Origin: Linum tenue
Taxonomy: Eukaryota > Streptophyta > Magnoliopsida > Malpighiales > Linaceae
Direction: 5' to 3'
Assembly (NCBI GenBank): GCA_946122785.1
Contig: CAMGYJ010000008.1
Location: forward strand, 14,223,475-14,287,474
DNA length: 64,000 bases
The translations under genes were made by a program, and so were the position numbers. The notes beneath the pieces were generated by a model. The model made no database searches and had not been told where the DNA came from. It worked only from the letters and a program-made list of their open reading frames with translations. Below, piece after piece: positions 55,078-64,000 of this stretch. The number at the start of each line of letters is the position of its first letter. The stretch's first letter is position 1.

Positions 55078-55989
55078 GGAACACCTAATATACTCAAATA
55101 CAAATTGAACCACTACTTTAGCAACAAAATTACTAGCATTGGCAAACCACACAGCTGGACTTAAACCACTACTATACGAATTAGAAACGACAGCTACTGT
55201 TATTGAAGCCACTATTATTGTTGCATCAAAATCACTACTACAGTCTACAGTACTACTCAAGGCTAGACAAGCCTAATCTTTTACTACTCAAAACACCAAC
55301 AAACCTAGAGAAGCACCGAAAGGCGCCAACATTTATGTTCTCCGTATCCAACTGGAACCCTCCATCGAAGAACTTTACTTTGTCAGCCAATGATCACCAT
55401 TTTTCCTCCTAGCTAGCTAGCTTAGACTAACTCTGTGGCATTGCTAATTATAATGAATCTATTTCAAATTGTACTATTACATGTGAATTAGCATGTCGTG
55501 CAATTAAACTTTGATTCTTATAGCTTATTGTTCTAAGAATCAGTCCTTCATGACAATTGACAACATTGTATGGTTGGATACCCGGCCAATCCCATTAATT
55601 AATTTTTCATGAACAACCAAAATCAAGAGTAGAACATATCACAAAATAGAAATGATATTCTACATGCACACCCATGCCTTATCCATATCAAAATAGCCTA
55701 TGCAAGAAAAAAGACACGTAAATTATGTGGTATCCCAATGGGCGGGTCGTATATTACTAATACTGTAGTAGAAAAGAAATATAGTAAAAGAAGACTAACA
55801 ACGTGGAAACACTATGCTAATTTTGATTCATTCAACAATTAAAAGTTGAAGGAGTACAGTAAAAAAGACAGGGTATCAAATTTGCAAATAATCGGACCTT
55901 TCAACGACCCACTTGCAATTCCGCCTCTCATTTCTCTCGCCTGTGAGAGTTTTTCCCTCCTCTGTCCGTCAGAGCGACTGTTCATCTCC
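55078..55989. other. Spacer, no gene seen
   Basis: A frame on either strand at 55054-55412 is rich in simple 'cactact' words and matches nothing I recognise. At about 55730-55765 'cccaatgggcgggtcgtata' with 'ttactaat' resembles the other two Helitron-like ends but lacks half of the hairpin. Confidence 0.4.
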
Positions 55990-56136
55990 CGTCTCTTGCG
56001 GTTTTGAATTCTTTCCCTCTTCTCTGATCCCGTGAGACTGTGATTTTTGCTCTTTATACCTTTGTGCCCTTTTCTTGGCTCCCGTTTTGGAGGTTGTCTT
56101 CTTGTGACGTTTTTGTTCGTAGTTTCTGGGTGACGT

Positions 56137-57027
56137 TTGGTCTCCCCTCTCATAGCAACCGAATCTGAAATCATCAACAAATTAGCTAGTGTTAGCTTAA
56201 CGGAAGAAGAGGAAACTAGCATCAAAATAGAGGAATCTGATGAAGAGAAAGGCATTGAAGAAGTGATTACTGAGCTTGGGATTGCAGGGAAAATAGTAGC
56301 TGGTAGGCTTGGCTCTGCTAGGGTCATGAAGAACATACTGAAAGAGGTCTGGCGTCTGAAGAAAGAGGTCTGGCGTCTGAAGAAAGACTTTGATGTTCGA
56401 ATAAACCAGGAAGGCATTATGTTGCTGCAGTTTTATTGTCATGAAGATCGGGATAGGGTCCTCCTGGGAGGTCCCTGGCATTACGAGAAGAAGATGATCG
56501 TGTTTAAAGAGATACCACTCGATTTAGAAACGAAAGACATCGATTTCTCCACAACGGAAATATGGACTCGGATTCGAAAGATTCCTCTGAAGCTAAGAAA
56601 CAAGAACATGGCATCAAAAATCAGGGGGATGTTTGGCTCTTTCCTTAAGTGGGATGAACTCCACTCTTGTCGTGATAGCGATTTTCTAAGAATCTGTGTC
56701 TCTATCAACATCAGGAAGCCACTAAGAAGATTTGTGAAGTTGGATGGTTCTCAGGGCCCTATCTCGTATAAGGTTGCTTACGAAAAGCTACCAATCTCTT
56801 GCTACTTCTGTGGAGTCTTGGGACACTTAAAGAATGGGTGCCCGAAAAAGTTGGAAGATCCGAAAGCTGAAATGAGAGAAGAATATGGGGTCTGGCTTCG
56901 GGCTGAATCCCCACTAAAAAGAGTTTATATGAAGTTAAAAGTGGAAAGGCATAGGATGGACAACCTGTGGAATGATATGAAAGAAGGCAAAATTGTGAAA
57001 GGATCTCGAAACCAAAGAATGGGTTAA
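56137..57027 (+). pseudogene. LINE ORF1 (DUF4283 + CCHC), probably C-terminally truncated
   Basis: A 296-codon open frame. DUF4283 (about 45-190): 'VVAGRLGSARVMKNILKEVW'-like region, 'LLGGPWHYEKKMIVFKEI' and 'TRIRKIPLKLRNKNMASKIR'. A CCHC knuckle follows, 'CYFCGVLGHLKNGC' (about 225-238). A 21-bp tandem duplication gives 'KEVWRLKKEVWRLKK'. After the stop at 57025-57027 similar low-complexity sequence continues to about 57560 with frequent stops, so the original protein was longer. Confidence 0.75.
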
Positions 57028-57563
57028 CTGGAAAAGCAGAATGATGATGGAAAATCAGGTTTGGAAAGGAGGGAGTTGGCAGTTAACCTGCAACCTAATG
57101 CTAGTCAGGATGCTGAATCAAATGAGATTACCACAAAGGAGCTGGCAAACGAACTATGAGTAATAAGCTTCAAGGAATCAGATTCACAAGGCGGCAGAGA
57201 AGAGAATCACTACCCTCAGGTGAATAACAAAGACAAAGGTGCTACAGTGAAAGAAGAGACTCTTAACAATAGAAAGAAGGAAACAACTGAGGATGCTATC
57301 CACATTGAAGGAAATAGAGAAGAATAGTGTGATCAGGAGGAAAGCCTTTCGGGTCATAAACCAGAGATTAAAATAGCAAGAAACAAGAAGTGGACTCGAC
57401 TGGAGAGAAGAAATGTGGAAAGAACAAAAGGAGCTAAGGAGCCAGTGGGTGGTAAGAGGATGTATGAGGATGGAGTAAAGGATATGGAGATTGATCCTCT
57501 GCCCTACGGTGGTAAGAAACTGAAACAAAACACAAACTTGATCATGGATGGCGAAGTGGCGGA

Positions 57564-60500
57564 CCTTGCCAAAGTGCAAGGCCGCCAAGCCTAATGAAGC
57601 TTACAAGTTTCAAATGTCGAGATCTGGGCCAAACCTCGACAGTTGATGAGTTGAAGAGGCTCGTTGGGATACAAAGACCTGATATTCTTTTCTTGATGGA
57701 GACTCGATTGTCTAGTAAGGAGTGGAGAAAGGTGAAAAGGAAACTTGGCTTCAAACATGGGAGGGGGTCCCAGCTAGAGAAGATAGCAGAATTAAAGTTG
57801 GAGGAATCTGTTTGTTCTGGAGAGAGCGAGTTACGATTTCTTATTTGTTCAGCTCCATCAATTACTATGATGTTTAGTGGAGTATGAGGAGGAAGGACCG
57901 AAAGGGCATTTTACTGGCTTCTATGGGAAACCGAGTAGAAGTGAAAGACAACTCTCATGGGATAAGCTCCTAAGACTAAAGGGAACTTGTGATCTCCCGT
58001 GGTTATGTATGGGGGATTTCAACCAAGTAATGGCGGGGGATGAGAAGGAAGGAGGTCGACACATTAATGAGAATATGGTGATGAGTTTTTGTGATGCGCT
58101 GGAATTCTATGGCCTCATGGATTGTGGGTTTTAGGGATACCCCTTTAATTGGGACAATGGCCGAGGGGGGTCCAGTTTTATCGAAGAAAGATTGGATAGA
58201 TGCTGGCGAACTGGAACTGGCATATGTTGTTCCCAAACCACAAAGTTACTCACTCAGGCAGGTGTGGATCAGATCATCTCCCAATCCTTATGAATACAAA
58301 AGATAAAGACGAATTAAGAGGACATCAAGTGGGGTTGCCAATTTAGAGTTGAGTCTTATTGGCTCAAGGATTCTGAAATTAGAGAAGTTATTTCTAGAGC
58401 TTGGAATTCAAACGAAGACGGGAACATTCTGAATATACGGGGCGAGTGCAAGAGGAAGCTTCAAAACTGGAGTAGAGAGAAATTTGGGAATTTGCAGAAG
58501 ATAATTGACAAGATCGACCAGAAACTGAAGAGAATCATATACTATCCGAAGACCAAACAAAAAATTAGAAGAAGGAGGAGCCTGGAAACTTAGAGAACAT
58601 ACCTCATACACAAAATTGAATTGAAATGGAAACAGAGATCTAGAGCGGACTGACTCAAAGGAGGAGACATGAACCGAACTTCTTTCACTCAAAAGCTACA
58701 TTGCGAAGGAAGCGAAACATGATTGAGGAGATCATGGACGAAACAGGAAGAAAATACAAAGGTCAAAAGGAAGTTACCAACCATATGTTCGATTATTACA
58801 ACACATTATTTACCGGGATGCATAACCATAATTCTGATTTTGTAGTCGTTGCCACTGAGAGAAGAATCACTGATAGTATGAATGAGGAGCTTTCTACTCC
58901 GTTTAAAGAATAAGAAGTGTACAATGCTCTCAAACAGATGGGTCCTACGAAAGCACCCGGCTCTAATGGCTTTCCTGCAGGATTTTATCAACAGAACTGG
59001 GACTCTATAGGGTGCCATGTCATGACAGCAGTCCTAAATTATCTTAATGAAGGATTCTTCCTCAAGAAGTCAACCACACCCTGATTGTGCTCATTCCCAA
59101 GGTGAAAAAACCCACGATGGCTAAGGACTTCCATCCTATTAGCCTATGCAGGGTGATCTATAAAATTGCTTCCAAAGTTCTGGCTAACAGACTAAAGAGG
59201 GTTCTTAATGAGTTAATCTCTGAAGAGCAAAGTGAGTTCATTCAAGGTCGGTTTATTACCGACAATATTATCATTACTTTTGAATGTTTTCAGTATTTGA
59301 AGAGGAAGACTAAAGGGAAAAGGGGTTTTTTCAGCCAAACTCGATATGACTAAAGCATACAATCGGGTTGAGTGGGACTTTTTGGAGAAGTTGCTAAGTA
59401 AACGTGGCTTCAATGAGAGTTGGATCAAGCTGGTTATGATGTGCGTTAGGAGTGTTTCATACTCAATTCTTGTTAATGGTCACCGTTCTAAAGAAATAAA
59501 ACCCTCAAGAGGATTAAGGTTAGGCGACCCTCTCTCGCCCTATCTTTTTCTCATTTGTGCTGAGGGATTTTCGGCTCTGCTCAGGAAAACCGAAAATGAC
59601 AGGAAACTCCATGAGATCAAGATCTATCATAGGTCACCCACTATATCACACCTTCTCTTTGCAGATGACAGCCTAGTGTTTGGAAGAGCTACTACTGAAG
59701 ATTGTGAAGAACTGAAAAGAATCTTGAAAATCTATGAGCGGGAATCTGGATAAAGTATTAACTTCTCAAAATCATAAGTTTCCTTTTAGCAGGAATGTGA
59801 AATGGAGCAGAAGATTGGAGATTAACGGAACTTTGGGGGATCAAAGTTGTGGACAAACATCATAAATACCTTGGGCTACCTACTGTTATTGGAAGATCGA
59901 AGAGGGATGTTTTTGATGAGCTGAAAGAACGAGTTAGGAAGAAGCTATTGAACTGGAAAAGCCTTACACTATCTCCAGCAGGCAAAGAAATCTTGATCAA
60001 ATCAGTTGCCCACGCGCAACTTATCTACCCTATGATGGTTTTTCAAATCCCGAAAGGAATTCTGCAGGAGATTCAAAGTTTGATTGCCCGGTTCTGGTGG
60101 GGACAAAGATACGAAGAGAAGAAAATTCACTAGCTTAAATGGGAGGAGTTATGTCTACCAAAGGAAGCTGGCGGATTGGGGTTCAAGGATCTAAGAACTG
60201 TCAACACAGCCATGCTTGGGAAACATATTTGGAATGTTCTTAATCGACCAAATTCACTGTTGGCCAAGATACTCAAGGCACGGCACTATCCTGGAAGTGA
60301 TTTACTGAATGCTAAGTTGGGGAGCAACCCTAGTTTTATCTGGAGGAGCCTAGTCAAAGCAAAGGAGGAGATCATGGATGGATTTCGTAGGAGGGTGGGA
60401 GATGGAGAAAGCATCAATGTTTGGGACGATTGGTGGATTCCTAAAATCAGGAAAATCTCACCAGTACAACATAGCAACGACCTAGATGTTAACATGAAGG

Positions 60501-61560
60501 TTAGCTGCCTTATTGATAAAGAAAGTTTGTGTTGGATTCTACCTAGCTCCAGACTCTATCCTCAGACAATGATCAATCAGAAATCATGAGGATTCCCCTA
60601 GGAAATCCCCCCAAAGAGGACTCAATCCTATGGTCTAAGGTGGAAAATGGTATCTATACCATTAAATCGGCCTACAGGAAACTTTGGCAGAGACATCATC
60701 CGAGAGTGGATGAAAGCCCTGATGCCAAGAAAATCAAAAGCTACTAGAAGAGGGTATGTAAACTTCCCATCCAACCAAAAGTTAAGGTGTTTCTCTTGAG
60801 GATTAGCAGGGATATCTTACCTGTTGGGACCAATATTGAGAGCCGAATCGAAGATGCCCCCTCCGACTGACAGTTCTGTAGGCTCCCTGAAACCCTGCTC
60901 CACTGCCTGAGGGATTATCTGGTCGAGGCGGGTTCTACAGGATCTTCGATTCTCAGTCGAATGAAAGCCTTCAAAGATTCTGTTCTATTCTGTGGTTTAT
61001 CTGGAAAGAGAGGTGCAACTATATGTTCAATAATCATAAACTTGAGGAGGAGGAGATTATTCCGAAAGTGATTGCTTGGATCTCTGATTACCTTCAAGCA
61101 CAGGGCACCATTGCATCGCATGTGGGGAAAATTATCAGTGATCAGGGGTGGAATAGCCAGCCGGCCGGAATCTTCAAAATGAATAGCGATGCAAGGTTGT
61201 TTAAGCCTTCTGGTATCGGTATGGGATGTGTGTTCAGAAATTGGGATGGTAATTTTTTGGGAGCACTGGCAGGGAAGGAGATGGGAAGTTGCAGGCCGGT
61301 GGAGGCAGAATCTAGAGCCATCATTCTTGGACTGAAAGAACCTAATCGAAATAGGCTGGTGTCCGTTGATCGTGGAATCAGACTATCTAAATCAAGTGAA
61401 GCTCCTGGAGAGGGATGAAGAGGATCATACTGAGCTGGGAGTGTGGTGCAAAGAGATAAGATGTTTGGCTGAAGTCAACTCGCGATGTCTGATAAACAGG
61501 TCGAGTGGGCTTATGTGCCTAGAAATCCTTACAAGCCACCAGGTAGAAGTCCTCTATTAG
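57564..61560 (+). pseudogene. LINE ORF2 relic: endonuclease, RT, zf-RVT, RNase H
   Basis: Collinear fragments: endonuclease 'GIQRPDILFLMETRL' (57668) and 'LPWLCMGDFNQVMAGDEK' (57997); linker 'KQMGPTKAPGSNGFPAGFYQ' (58930); RT with 'DFHPISLCRVIYKIASKVLA' (59128), 'SRGLRLGDPLSPYLFLI' (59508) and 'HLLFADDSLVFGRA' (59650); 'YLGLPTVIGRSKRDVF' (59870); 'NPSFIWRSLVKAKEEI' (60330); zf-RVT near 60600-60900; RNase H 'FKMNSDARLFKPSGIGMGCV' (61175) and 'IVESDYLNQVKLLERDEE' (61367). The conserved Arg-Gln of the 'RQGDPLSP' box reads Arg-Leu here. Multiple stops and frameshifts. Confidence 0.87.
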
Positions 61561-62282
61561 CCCCGCCAACAGAAGGTTAGCGCCCATAAAAAATCTCTAG
61601 TTATGCGGTCGCCGGAACCGTACCCTTGCCATGGAGGAGCTGCAGATATGAAACTTAAGCACGCCACCGCCTATCGCCATGATCGGGCTAGATAGGAATA
61701 AAGATGCACGGTGGCCTGTATGCGTAATTTTATATCATGGACTGTGTAATAACTAATAAGAATGACGGATATGCTTCATCGATCCTCCCCTTTTAGGTGT
61801 CACAAGAACTAGTATAAGTGCCTACTCAACATACCACCAACACATGCCAAGTATGTAACTTTAGTAAACCTTGCGAACGTACCCGAATCGACCCAATACT
61901 CACCTGATCAGTTCGACCCAAAACCAAATTCGAGCTTGCTTTTCAAACCTAACTATCCCATTTTCTGCTCTTCAGAGGAAGATACTCTCATTCCTGTAAC
62001 TCTCCTACATACCTTGCACATTCCCATTATGAACATTTTTTTTACCTAAATGGTAAAAATAAGAATAGTCAAGAAATTTATGGCATGTAATGTTAAAATC
62101 GGGAAGATTACAAATAACCGGTATAAGAGGAGAGTCAATAGGCTAAGTTAAGCACAAAAAAAAAAATGCTACAAGATATTACCCACTATCTATAATAACG
62201 GGCTACGTACCTAAAAATGGACAACTTTACCGTAGAACAAAAAAACAAACAACTGAAACAAATAAATCAGTTCACCACATCC
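61561..62282. other. Spacer before the cystatin gene
   Basis: No gene seen. It contains moderately GC-rich sequence (61561-61700) of unknown origin, then AT-rich DNA leading to the cystatin promoter. Confidence 0.4.
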
Positions 62283-62290
62283 TATAAATA
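62283..62290 (+). promoter_or_regulatory. TATA box of the cystatin gene
   Basis: TATAAATA about 100 bp upstream of the start codon, predicting a leader of roughly 70 nt. Confidence 0.65.
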
Positions 62291-62384
62291 CATACCACAA
62301 TTAGTCTCGCTTCACATCCAAAGCACACCAAGCAAACATCTTCTTCTGAACAAAATCACACGAAGAATCACTTGCGTACGAAAG

Positions 62385-62750
62385 ATGAAGCCTGTTAAAT
62401 TTCTCGTGGCTCTAATTACAGTCGCAGTCGTTCTCTCCTCCGTCAGTGCTAATCCCTACGGTGGGTGGCAGCCGATAAAGAACATACACACCTATCGCGT
62501 CCAGGAGATTGCCAAGTCTGCAGTAGCAATGCACAATTGGGAAAATAATTTCAAGCATCGGTTGACACTTGTAAGCATTCGGAGGGGCCTATTCCAGGTG
62601 GCGGACGGCGTGAACTACAAGCTGGACGTGATGGCGGCTGGAGGCAACGGACTCGACTCCAAGGGGAGTATGTACCGTACGGAAGTTCACGAGAGGCTTG
62701 GCACATTGGAGCTCAAGTTTTTCACACGTATATTTGAGGGATTAAATTAA
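62385..62750 (+). CDS. Secreted cystatin-like protein (phytocystatin family)
   Basis: A 121-aa single-domain protein of the cystatin superfamily, which inhibits papain-like cysteine proteases. The signal peptide is residues 1-22 ('FLVALITVAVVLSSVSA'). The mature start 'NPYGGWQPIKNIHTYRVQEI' is typical of phytocystatins, with the Gly-Gly pair at 26-27. The helix signature reads 'EIAKSAVAMHN', with Ser at the usual Phe/Tyr. The first loop reads QVADG (71-75) instead of QxVxG, and the C-terminal loop has 'ERLGTLELKFF' without the usual Trp. Two of three inhibitory contacts are thus altered. The start is the ATG before the signal peptide, after the TATA box; the upstream in-frame ATG at 62217 precedes the TATA. 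No intron seen. Intact frame. Confidence 0.87.
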   Translation: MKPVKFLVALITVAVVLSSVSANPYGGWQPIKNIHTYRVQEIAKSAVAMHNWENNFKHRLTLVSIRRGLFQVADGVNYKLDVMAAGGNGLDSKGSMYRTEVHERLGTLELKFFTRIFEGLN

Positions 62751-63254
62751 AAACCTTCATGAACAATAATTTAGCCATCTTTGTTTTAATTAGTATGTTT
62801 TTCATATGTTAGTTTGATTAATAATTAGGGATAACATAAGCTTTTGTTGGTTATCTAGTGATGTTATTAGCTGATGATTATGTCCTTTTATCGTAAGTAC
62901 AATTGTGCTTTAATTGCTAGTGTCTCCGTTTTAATGTCTCCGTTTTAATATAACAACCAGCAGGAGCTTGAAGCCGACCTACGATGCGGCATTGATGCAC
63001 TTTTGTTTTGTTGTTGCAAACCCATGTCCATTCGTATCCACCGACAACTTTGTTCATTAATGCTTCTAGTCAACAAATATTATGATATTAATTTGAAGGT
63101 AAAATGTAATTACAGGCTCCAGTCCATAAAATATAAATAACAAAACTCACTGCCCTATTAAAACTAACCCACCATGTCTTGTCCCTGTTTCATTTTTTAT
63201 CCTATTTGACCCTCTAGGTCGGAGCGGGTCAGTAGTTCGGTCTAATCAACATAT
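62751..63254. other. Cystatin 3' flank
   Basis: It presumably holds the 3' UTR (AT-rich, about 200 bp). No other gene seen. Confidence 0.4.
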
Positions 63255-63492
63255 TGTAAAAATTTACATCTTGGTATCGAAATTTATTTTTTCATACAAT
63301 TTAGTACCCAAAATTTATTTTTTTAACAAATAGGCTCGTAAATTTTTTTGGTAAAATTACATGATGGTACCCAAAACTTTTTTTATAAATTTAGTACCTA
63401 AAATTTTTATACTTTACAAACAACTCCAATGTGTTGGTATGAGGAATTTTAAAACTATTTGTTGATAAGGGTCATAGGGTCAAAAAGTGACA
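63255..63492 (+). repeat. Dispersed 'tttagtacc' repeat, copy 3
   Basis: Same order of words as the copies in the phosphatase introns: 'acaatttagtaccc', 'aatttagtacctaaa', 'actttacaaacaa', 'gtatgaggaatttt', 'gataagggtcatagggtc'. It extends to the same right end as copy 1. Confidence 0.7.
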
Positions 63493-64000
63493 TGAACATA
63501 AAAATGTCAAAATTTCCCTAGATTACTTCTCCAATTTCTGATTCTTAACCAGATATTCGATTGCTAGATCATTTTCCATGGTGGTTATCTGAATCAGTGA
63601 ATCGATCGTTGTTTGCATGCTTGTGGGGATCAAATCCTCCTAGAAGGAGATCGATGCTTTCAAATCATTGAATCTATCATCGTTTCCTTTCTGTGTATGC
63701 CTTCTACGGATCCAATCCATCTGCTCAGGTGCATGGGGCAATCCATGTTTTTATGAACTCGATTCAAAAGTCGGGATGTAATTATAAAAGACGTCGACTG
63801 TGGCATCGGAGTGAGAAATCGGACAATTTCCTTCCTTCTCCTTTCCGGGAGTTGAAGAGAATTTTTCTTGTTAGAAGGAAAACTACATGGACATGGAAGA
63901 TTGGATTTGAAACGTGGCAGAAGAGATTATGCAGTTGGAAAACTCCATGAGAAAGACGACATGCAGCTGGCGATCTGATGGCATAGTTGTAAATAACACA
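63493..64000. other. Window end, no gene recognised
   Basis: An 85-codon open frame at 63693-63950 has no signal peptide, domain or upstream TATA that I can recognise. It might be an exon of a gene that continues past the window, but this is not supported. Confidence 0.35.

Larger units (their letters stand above)
55990..61560 (+). mobile_element. Second L1-type LINE family, decayed but near full length
   Basis: Order on the plus strand: a leader, ORF1 (56137-57027) with DUF4283 and zinc knuckle, then endonuclease, RT, zf-RVT and RNase H pieces of ORF2 up to 61560. The ORF1 sequence is clearly unlike that of the LINE at 36195-41678, so this is another family. No poly-A tail or target duplication could be fixed; the limits are those of recognisable coding sequence. 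Dozens of stops and frameshifts indicate an old insertion. Confidence 0.82.

Noticed and set aside
63693..63950. 85-codon open frame at the window end
   Set aside because: No recognisable domain, promoter or splice context; kept only as a note.

Overview
The window looks like nuclear DNA of a eudicot plant. The evidence is intron-containing host genes with GT-AG splice sites, plant-only families (S-protein homologue, phytocystatin), and dense, often nested plant transposons: L1-type LINEs with RNase H, Ty1/copia, a Cassandra-type TRIM, hAT and MULE MITEs, and a CACTA-like end. I do not assign a species. Everything was read by eye; no alignment or search was run.

Five host genes are supported. 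A three-exon type-1 Ser/Thr protein phosphatase lies on the minus strand (4017-6723). Two paralogous secreted His/Gly-rich proteins lie on the plus strand (25536-26051 and 42313-42819), with matching promoters that carry a G-box, an as-1-like TGACG pair and a TATA box. A secreted S1-family (self-incompatibility-like) protein lies on the minus strand (50016-50459). A secreted cystatin with altered inhibitory motifs lies on the plus strand (62385-62750).

The rest is mostly mobile DNA. 1-3500: an LTR fragment and a broken LINE. 8119-11619: a 3.5-kb hAT-type element (12-bp TIR, perfect 8-bp TSD) holding a LINE 3' end that itself holds a 1,378-bp solo LTR. 12.5-14.3 kb: GC-rich tandem repeats and an inverted-repeat MITE. 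17818-25019: a 7.2-kb copia element of Sirevirus type with 568-bp LTRs and an extra third ORF behind its own TATA box. 26.4-29.4 kb: a copia LTR and two near-identical hAT MITEs in opposite orientation. 32185-33721: a chimeric mini-copia. 36195-41678: a full-length L1-type LINE with TSD, broken only by three in-frame stops. 43.0-44.6 kb: a SMART-like mini LTR element, a hAT MITE and a MULE made of TTACGTAA-rich tandem repeats. 45071-47142: a Cassandra-type TRIM with 5S-rRNA-derived LTRs, one of them holding another element. 50.8-55.1 kb: a MITE and a CACTA-like element. 55990-61560: a heavily decayed second LINE family.

Removing the insertions shows that 16143-26385 and 28322-43760 are two copies of one ancestral segment of about 2.5 kb in direct order. 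This tandem duplication produced the two His-rich genes; transposons then stretched the copies apart. I found no prokaryote-type defence system, CRISPR array or operon. The most unusual items are the His-rich gene pair, the Sirevirus ORF3 with its internal promoter, the chimeric mini-copia and the TTACGTAA array.
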